Shown in pieces: positions 55,701 through 64,000 of a stretch of DNA of 64,000 bases; within the stretch, counting starts at the first letter, position 1, and each line of letters opens with the position of its first letter. The translations under genes were made by a program, and so were the position numbers. This DNA comes from Euonymus europaeus (Eukaryota; Streptophyta; Magnoliopsida; Celastrales; Celastraceae). The stretch lies in the NCBI GenBank assembly GCA_963580455.1, contig OY756964.1:23348001-23412000 (forward strand), given 5' to 3'. The notes under the pieces were generated by a model that saw only the letters and a list, made by a program, of their open reading frames with translations, made no database searches and was not told where the DNA came from.

Positions 55701-58700
55701 AAGGTGCGCCATTGGCATGGGAAGCACAACCTAGACTCATGCTTACTTCATGAAGAAAATAGATGCCAAAAGATTCTCTCTCTTTTTTCTTTTTTTTTGA
55801 ATGTTGAAGAGATGCCAAAAGGTTATTTTCTGATCCAAAATATTATGTCACTATCTTTGAATAAGCTAGTATTGAATTGTGATGCGTGTTGTATGGTAGT
55901 AAGGGTCATTTCAATAACATTGGAACAGACTTGAACAGTGTATTTCCTGATTATAAATTTCTTTTAAAAATTCTTTTTTTTATTTAAATTGTGACGCTTT
56001 TTTATGCATATATGATCTGGTAATCTTTGGAACGAAAATTAAAAATGAAGAAACACAATTTGCGTCAAAATGATCAGAAGAATACTCTCAAGGTCTCTCT
56101 TTTTCAATGATGAGGCTTTAGAAGCACGCAATTGGCGCGAAATTGTTTCTTCAACAGCATTTAACATTGACAAGCATCTATCGTCTCCATCCCCATTCAA
56201 AGGAAGACCATACGACATTGTAAAGATATCCTCTTCCTGCAAACAAATGTTACAAATCAGAAAATAAATTCATCACCTAAATTTTCATTACAGTACTGAT
56301 GGAAATCAATGAAACTCATACCATTTTCATTTAATTTTTCTGGGCTATAGGAGGGAAAATTGCCGACATAAATCATTTTACCATCAAGTACAAAGGAAAT
56401 TAAATGAGGAATATGAAGTCTGTATAAATCTCCAATTTTTTGCTTGTATTGTTCAGACCAAGAACATATCGTGATTGAGAAGAAAATTGGTGTTTTCAGG
56501 CAGCAAAGTTTTTTCTACATATCAGAGTTGATAACAGCTTGATTAATTTAATCCATAACTAGTCTTTTTGAAAAAAAAATTGGAGATCCATAACTAGTCA
56601 TAAATGTACACTGGTCAAAGCTAGTTTCATCAAAACTCAAAAGCAGACAGGCATTGAGTCATTACTAAAAATAGAGTTGAGTCGATAGAGATGTTTGAAT
56701 ACTTTACTTCATGTGTGCGTGCATCTGAGACAACTGAAACAACTGCCTTGCATGTTGCACGTATGACTCTGGAATAAGAATGTAACAAGGCATTTGAAGC
56801 TGTCCTGTCAGGTCTCAGAAGATAGATACAAGCAAAGACAGTTTGCGCCAATGAGTGACCCTTGTGCCATGTGGCCTGCCATAAAAGATCGTTATCAGGA
56901 GAGATACTGAAGAATCAGTAATACCTATCTGACTCAGACACAGGACATGAATTAATGAGACACACTGATAACAAGCCAACAAAACAAATGAAGATATATA
57001 TGCAAATTTACATACACAATCTTATGAAAGCATAATCCAAGTAAACTGCACATAGAAATTCAAACTATAAAGGGGAGTGGATATCAAAAGTTGAGATAGA
57101 GAAGCATGAAAATGAAAAAGCGAAGCTCACAAAAGAAAGTGAAGCCACTTTGTTGTTTGATAATCACTCTTATTCTTTAAAACTTCTAATTACAAAACAT
57201 GAAATAAAATTTAAGTAACTTGTACACTACTGAAAAGCAGTACACTGCCGAAGTTTTCACAGTGACAGAACAGCTATATCTAAGCTAGATGGAGCAGGAT
57301 TAACATTGTAATTCAGTACTGAAAATACCTCACACGCTAGAAGATGGTCCATGATGTCAATGGTGCACTGCACATCGACAGTCTTATCATCGCTTATGGG
57401 AATTGGAGCAGCGCCATTTTCAATGGCTTCATCTACAGAATAGTATTTGAAAACAATGCCTGAATCCATCTTTGGGTCCATTATCTAATAAATATTGCAA
57501 GAACAAACTAGAACGAATCAATTAAAAGATCAAATTGCACACAATTACAGAATGAACAGATAGCATAGATGAAGTGCAAAACTAACTACAGCCCATACTA
57601 GAAGTATTATGTACTCTTTGCATCCAAATGCGACACAAGGAAAATCATCAAGTGGTGATGACAAAGTGTGAAACAGAAATATGAGACCAATGTTATATTC
57701 AAAAAAAAAAACACAAATGAAATGTGTACAACCACAAACCGATAAAGGTTACAGACAAATTTTACTCACTATGCTGGACCTCTCAGTTATCACTTGCGCA
57801 CAGCATCAAGGCCATGATTTGAGCAATGAACTACACATTGCAGAAACCCTCTTAAAGCAAGGTATTGCAAGAGGAACTTCCCAAAAATGCCCATTTCAAG
57901 AAAAATACTCAGGGAAAGATATATGAAGCAGAAGGATGCAAGTGTAAATCAGCTGTAAATCACCAAGACTGGGTACCCAGTGTGATATTGTCAAACTTCA
58001 AAATTAACTTTAATCAATAAAGCCTATAACATCTAAAAGCAAATATATATGTTTGCTCTCTTGAACACATTCAGGATAATAAGGTCCTATGCTCTTAGAG
58101 AGGCTTATTTGGTCAAATACATCCAAGTTAGGATGTGTTTAGGGTGAACAAATTCAGGATAATAAGGTCATATGCTCTTATAGGGGCTTATTTCATCAAA
58201 TACATCCAAGTTAGGATGTGTTTAGGGTCGGGCCGGCTAATCAGACAAAACAATAAGAATGTTATCCAATGGAAAATTATTATTTATAATTATTTTGAGA
58301 AGATGGAACCTCTCCCAGGTTGGGCCACACTGGACCCACTCGTACAGAGAAAACCCCAGATAATTATTATCTATACATTGCAGACCCTGCCTCCACTTAA
58401 GGGCACTTGAACTGGGAGTTCTTTCCTTTGTTACGTCCTATTTGCCACAATGAACGTAATAGGAAAGACAGCACAACTAATCAAGGATTCAAGATATAGG
58501 ATCAAATACCTCTAAAGCAGACATTGCCGCAAAAAGATTGAAATTTTCTCCACGAACAAGCTCACCATCTTGAAGATCTGTAACCAAACACTCAAAAATT
58601 GTGAGTTGAACCTGAATCTAACTAGCTAATTACTCATAGATCAGAATGGTGAGTCAGATGAGAAGAGACCGGACTCAATACCAAAAAATCAAGCAGCAGC

Positions 58701-59908
58701 AAATCTGCTTTAAAATCCATGTTTACATCACATATTTTATGTGAGTGAGAAATACAGAGCTGGACACAGAGTAAATGAATATACAAACCAACAAATTGAA
58801 AGCAAAAACCCTTAATTTTTCAATATAGCTATGTGAAAAAGAACTTTATTAATCTCCCTCCCTTGAGCAAGGTGAAGTGCCGAGATACAGTGCCTGATGC
58901 TTCTAATATACTACTTGAACCTACATGAAATAGATAGTTCCTTTCTTGTATGTACTAATACACTGTTGTTTTAGTATATCACTTTGCACTAGTTGATCAC
59001 ATGTATTAAAAATTCAGTTATTAAGAGCTTTCCTTCATTGTCTATAACTCCATGTGTACTTCATTTGTAAATTATAATTTTGATTGAATGAAACATTCAT
59101 TTTTACTCTAGATTATTCCAACCTAATTTTCTCTTCATTTCTACCCACTTTCCTAGTAACCAAACAAGATCCAGTTATGAAATTCTACAGAAGTTAAAAA
59201 CTTCCCCCCGCCCCTCTCATGTATTGGAATTCCAAATCTTCCCTTTCAAACGTCCAAGTAAAGAATTGATGTGGCCATGACCACCTCATTCTATTCAATT
59301 AGCTTTTAGGTTATAGTTTTTGTGTGGTACCAATGGTATCAGAACATGTTCCATGTTCCAAGTTTCAGTACTAGATGAGGCCACCCAAAAGAGGATGATC
59401 TTGGAGAGAAGTGAGCACTGAATGAATAATGTTATAGAGATGGGTTTCCTGCCGTCCAGCGGACAACCACCAATAATGTAATGTTACGATCCCATAAGCC
59501 CACACATGAGTTCCCCGAATGTTTCAAACAAACATAATCGCCAAAAAAAATCCCCACTGTTAAAATAACAAACCACCCCCATGTTTGCTCCAAAGGAAAT
59601 CAGGAAAATCATCATTGAAAAAAATAATCAAAATTTGACATTCAAGCCTCCCTAATCAAATTTCGAACTCAAATTAACCAACAAAACTTCTAAGCTAGCT
59701 CATAAATCCCATTCTACATCACTTGTTTCCTTCTAACAAAAACTAACAGCACTGAATTAAAATAAAAAAGAAAAGGCAGCGATTATCGACCTTTACAAGC
59801 AGCTTCCAAAAGAGGAGAACAGTCGGTCCACACGGTGTTCTCGCCGGCCGGGATTGATGAGTTCTGGAGAACGCCAGGCCCGACGGATGCGCCCTCCTTT
59901 GTAACCAT
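49751..59908 (-). CDS. NAA35: NatC N-alpha-acetyltransferase auxiliary subunit (NAA35/MAK10)
   Basis: Sixteen exons on the minus strand join in phase to 726 residues, the usual plant length: 59791-59908, 58510-58577, 57329-57484, 56708-56875, 56086-56236, 55375-55454, 54315-54587, 54075-54218, 53063-53197, 52685-52783, 51854-51910, 51243-51447, 50809-50927, 50492-50560, 50075-50173, 49751-49990. The start is [18 protein letters not shown]. The diagnostic motif [10 protein letters not shown] spans about residues 63-72. Then come [38 protein letters not shown], the basic stretch KRKGKKKK and the end [20 protein letters not shown]35 anchors the NatC catalytic subunit NAA30 to ribosomes, where the N-terminus of nascent Met-Leu/Ile/Phe-type proteins is acetylated. 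The last intron is taken as 49991-50074; an alternative acceptor at 50014 would add eight residues. The start is the only ATG that keeps the conserved [12 protein letters not shown] phrase in frame. Confidence 0.94.
58063..58228. repeat. 83-bp tandem duplication in NAA35 intron 2
   Basis: Units 58063-58145 and 58146-58228 differ at a handful of bases. Each contains TCAGGATAATAAGGTC and ends near GGATGTGTTTAGGGT. Confidence 0.85.
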
Positions 59909-60307
59909 TATTAAATTGTTCGGAGTCTCCGTCTTCAGAGACTTGCAAGTCCTTTAATTGAGGGCTGTGCGCCTTGCTTCGAAGTCCGAAGCACATTCAT
60001 TGATACGTGAGGGAAGGCAGAAAGAGAATATATGTGGGACCGAGGGGTTTCGGCTCGGGAACTATATGGGTCGGGTGACAATTGGCACCGGTTCGGATCT
60101 TAAAACACTCCTATCATTTTTGACATTTTGTTAAGCAGGTTTTAATTAATTAACCAGGGCTACTATACAAAAATAAATTAGGTTACTTAACTAAATTAAC
60201 ATCCTAAGAAACCTATTAATTTGATAAAGTCAAATACTTGATAATCCAAATTTATAACCCTCATTTTGACATTTTGAGTCTATTAATAAAAGACTAAAAT
60301 GAAGTAT
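59909..60307. other. NAA35 leader and promoter side
   Basis: The leader extends upstream of the start codon on the minus strand. A GC-rich stretch at about 60035-60100 is likely part of the core promoter. No specific site is claimed. Confidence 0.35.
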
Positions 60308-61053
60308 CGATTTGACCCTCATAATTTCAAAATGAATCGTTTAGATGCTCCTACTCTCAATTTCAAGTCCCTACCCAAGACCCATGCATGATTTCTAAGG
60401 ATAAGAAGTTGATCTAGATCCAGATCCAGATCCATATTCAGTTAATATGGAGACCATTAACGGAGGTAAAGCAATTTCAAATAATACGCGATGTTGACCA
60501 GCGCATTGAGTCCTTCGACAATATTGGGGCTCTAATTTTTTATTTTCATTTTGTCGATTTTGATCATGTTGGTTAGAAAATTGGAGAAAAAATAACAATT
60601 ACAAAGACTCTTAATTCTTATGAGGTTTCTTCTTGCTCTAAACGATCTTATGGGTAATTACTTGAACTTAAAAAGAGAGGAACTAGACAATAGTGAACTC
60701 GCAGGTACTACAAATTATTTTTGAGTTTCTTCATGGAGGATGATCAGATATCCACCGAAGAAGACCTTGCTGGAGAAGAAGATGAGATCAACTGCAGAAG
60801 AAGATAGACATTTCTTTTAGACATTAATTTTTATTTTTTCAAATCATCTATAATATAGATGGCATATTTTGATTGGATGTGGACACTTGTCATTATAATT
60901 TTTAAAAATTACACATGCTCATTTAACGGATATGTACTAAAATTAAGTTTAATCACTTGTTTATCCCATTATTTCAAATAGAGGGGCTTGAACATATAAA
61001 AAAAAGTAGGGCGGCTCAAATGACCGATTTTGAAAAATAGAGGGGCTATTTCA
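60308..61053. mobile_element. possible degraded Mutator-like element
   Basis: The left part (GATTTGACCCTCATAATTTCAAAATG ... CTCCTACTC ... TTTCAAGTCCC) resembles the reverse of the right part (ATAGCCCCTCTATTTTTCAAAATC ... GCCCTACTT ... TTCAAGCCCC), like old terminal inverted repeats of the same style as the 26695-27502 element. No target duplication was found, so borders are approximate. Confidence 0.35.
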
Positions 61054-61892
61054 CAAGCTATAAAGAAACTCGATTCAATTGAATTGAGGATCTCTCGAGT
61101 TCATACAGTTTGATCTAGAGAAATTCATTATTAAATTAGTTTAACGAGAAAGTTTAATCATCAGACAATTCAATCTACTAGTCCAAAATCAATTGTATTT
61201 AACAGTTTGTGTGTAAATTGTTACAAAATGGACTTCTCAAAATACTCAATCTTAATTTTATTTATATATAAATATACTTTCATCAAGAAAGACAAGGTTA
61301 TGAGTTGGGTTGGGCCGAATATGTTTGCTTATAGGATTGAGGTTGGAAGATTGAATATATGGGCCTTATCATTATGGGACTCAAAACAATCATTATCCAT
61401 CTTTCGCTGATCACCATTCAAGATTTTAGATGATTAACTTGAAACATTTGATTTTTGATAACTAAAATGAAAATACAAATCATCTTTCCATAATGACATG
61501 TACAATTAATTTATCCATTAATTATCTACAAAATATCTTCTTAGTCGATTCCATATTAATCGAACGGACCAATTTTTTATGACTAATAAAATTCACACAA
61601 AGTAATACACACACAAGCAAAACTTATATGGATTGATAAACAAGTTGTTTGAACCTTGCAAATAGATACATGATGCATCTACTTTATTAGCCAAGTTGGA
61701 GATCAAACCAAGCAAATGATAGTATTCCAAATCCATCAAAATCTTGCATTTTTTTCTTTTTGTGAATTCGAAAGCAGATCATATGTACATGCAGGTAAGG
61801 GAAAAAAATTGATTACTGTCATTTATTTGCTTCACGTGTCCTATAACAAATAAAAATTAAGGATAATGACTATATACAAATTCTACGAGTGA
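61054..61892. other. intergenic DNA up to the GT47 gene end
   Basis: AT-rich; the last part is the 3' UTR of the minus-strand glycosyltransferase gene. The small frame near 61207-61410 has no protein-like features. Confidence 0.35.
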
Positions 61893-63184
61893 CTACATTG
61901 CTAGCCTAACATTTAGCCTTCTAAGCCAAATTGAGTGAAGCACCATATGAATAACGTCGAATGGCCTAGCAGGTCTGTTAAGCTCAAAATGTTTTTGTAC
62001 CATAATCACCCTCTTCTGCAAATTCAAGTACCTCCTATAAGAAACCCCTAGCAATATGGTCTTAATTTCTAGGATCTTTTCCGGCGATATCGTTATCGAG
62101 AACTTGCTCCAATCAAGAACATCGCTAAATGGCAACGAGTAGTGATCAGAAATTATCACCGGAACGCATCCTGAATTGATTGCCTCTACCAGTCTAGGAC
62201 TAGCTACTTCATACCCACTAGGGCACAAGCAGAACTTAGCTTGAGCCATTAACTTGGCATAATTTTGATCATTTGGGAGATACTCATGCACTCTAACATC
62301 CTCATCTCTGTCCTTCCAATGATGTAACAAGATTTTGCGTATGTCTCCGTGAGCACCGCCGGCAAAGAACGCTAGGATTTTACGTCGAGAAGGGGGAGAA
62401 CTTAGCCGGGGAGGGTTTAGCATTCCCGGAGGTATGTTCATTTCAGGCAATGTGACATCTCTTATCGGTTGAAACCCTTCAGAAGTGTTGGCATTACACA
62501 TCACTCTTATAAAATTCTTGTATAAATCCATATCGTCACGAGAGATTTGAGGTGCCTGAAATTTGAAAAAAAGTGAGGTTAAACTTAATAAACCTAGAAG
62601 TTTGGTTCATATTCTAACAAATCATGTCATATGTTGATGTGATGTATCAGAATCTATATGATAATATCAATTCACGAACAGTTGGTGACAATGCATAGAT
62701 AGTTAATAATAGAGATATAATTTGTGCTAATGATTCTAATACAGCAAATTGTGACGCGACGGATCACTAAATAATTGCAGTAAGTTTATTCTGTAAATTC
62801 AATAAAAGGAAGTGGTAGAGCTTACATACCCAATCATGGCAAGAGACCATGAAATGGTCAGCTCCACTGCTTCTATTCCAATGAGGGTATTTACCCGCTA
62901 CAACCGTAACATAGTCCTTAAAGATCCTGACCAGACGTTCACGATCATATGTTGTGATAGGCAGGTAGATGTACTCCACAATGTAGGCTATACTAACAGG
63001 CACGAAGAATGCATGGGCCTCATCCGGATTTTGGGCCGCAAATGGGCTCTTCCCACTCTCGAACTCGTCAATGAATTGTCCTTCAATTGCATATATGTGC
63101 TTCATGGGCCCAGTATGTACCATAGGTAGCTCTCCTTCCTTATAAGCCCATACCTTGAACCTCTTCACCATCTCTATATGACTC
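61893..63184 (-). CDS. GT47 exostosin-family glycosyltransferase (C-terminal part, continues past right edge)
   Basis: Two minus-strand exons, 62830-63184 and 61893-62555, join in phase to give 338 residues. The first holds [40 protein letters not shown] and [11 protein letters not shown]; the second starts [20 protein letters not shown] and holds [40 protein letters not shown] and [20 protein letters not shown], the nucleotide-sugar binding region of plant exostosin-type enzymes. Such proteins are Golgi type II membrane enzymes that add sugars to cell-wall polysaccharides or glycoproteins; the sugar cannot be told here. The N-terminal membrane anchor and stem must lie beyond position 64000. 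The exon at 63184 opens in phase 1, confirming an upstream exon. Confidence 0.92.
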
Positions 63185-64000
63185 CTGATTATAACAACAA
63201 ACAAAAATAAATAAATCATTCTGAAATAAATAAATAAATAGACAAATTACAATTACACACAATTGATGCTCAGCCCAACTGGCTAACCATTATATATTTC
63301 TGTTCATTGTGTGGAGTTTGAATTCCGAATTTTATGTGTCATGAAAAAGAACAATTTCCACAGTTTTAAGAAAAAATTAATAATGCAAATTGAGTTGTGC
63401 ATCGATTTCTGATTGAAGAAGTAAAAATAGAAACTTTTTCAAAAAAAGCTTTCCTTGTTTACAACACAAGGAATGAAGTGAGAATATATTCAAAAAGCAA
63501 ACTAGTTTTAGTATTATTTTTTTGATGATTCCCTGATTGATGATTAAGAAAAGGTAATAATAAATTTCACATTTAAAGTGGAATATTACTAAATGAAAGG
63601 AAAGTATCAATTAATCCCATAATAATCACGATATTAAAAAAAATTGTATTTTTTTTTTCAACAATATATCTATATACAGAATTTCTCACTTGCTCGCGTC
63701 CGAAAACATTATTATTTGCGGAGGCTAAATTAATTAATCACTCAGCTTAAGAGAATGAAATATAAATTAACGTTGTTAGCCTAAATTAGTACCAAAACAG
63801 CACCCATTATGATTTTAGGTAGCTAAACCACATATATATATCCTGTGAAATGAAAAACATTGAAATATGGGATGTCACCCTTTGATTTGATTGTGTATGG
63901 TAATTAGAGGATTAACTGCAGTCATTAAGGCATTAATTCAAAATTGAACTAAATATACGTATTAATTAAATATTGATTATGGCACCAGAGAAGGGAAGAA
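63185..64000. other. intron of the GT47 gene
   Basis: It begins beyond the acceptor ATAATCAG of the first visible exon. It is AT-rich, with an ATAAATAAATAA tract near 63210 and no further exon recognised. Confidence 0.5.

Overview
This is a stretch of a dicot plant nuclear genome. It is AT-rich, its genes are split by introns with GT...AG junctions, and every recognised protein is a plant family member. I rebuilt ten genes or loci by matching splice sites and reading phase to protein families known to me. The species cannot be named from the sequence alone.

Layout. 742-2986 (-) is the N-terminal half of a GYP7/TBC1D15-type Rab-GAP that runs off the left edge. 6084-11303 (+) is a MIR396 locus: a TATA box lies at 6084 and a canonical miR396 hairpin at 11198-11303, with a complete and very young Ty1/copia retrotransposon (6167-11059) between them. 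12767-15172 (+) is QCR9, a respiratory complex III subunit in three small exons. 18644-20650 (+) is a DAYSLEEPER-type domesticated hAT transposase. 22763-23752 (+) is an endogenous geminivirus-like Rep reading frame, uninterrupted but lacking its nickase residues. 23753-32220 is transposon territory: a LINE scrap, a Mutator-like TIR element with 9-bp target duplications, and a probable minus-strand Helitron of about 4.5 kb. 32595-38882 (+) is CNOT10, 40138-42430 (+) a VAMP71-group R-SNARE, 44463-48076 (-) a BSD-domain protein, 49751-59908 (-) NAA35/MAK10 of the NatC acetyltransferase in 16 exons, and 61893-63184 (-) the C-terminal part of a GT47 exostosin-type glycosyltransferase that runs off the right edge.

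The genes do not form a pathway; they are housekeeping genes (vesicle traffic, respiration, mRNA deadenylation, protein N-acetylation, cell-wall glycosylation) separated by mobile DNA. The most notable points are the retrotransposon inside the presumed MIR396 leader, with near-identical LTRs, a perfect 5-bp target duplication and an intact gag-pol frame, and the intact but catalytically altered viral Rep frame lying 2.1 kb downstream of a domesticated transposase gene.

Limits: exon borders are inferred by eye from splice consensus, reading phase and remembered family conservation, without alignment or transcript data. UTR ends, transcription starts and transposon family names are inferences.
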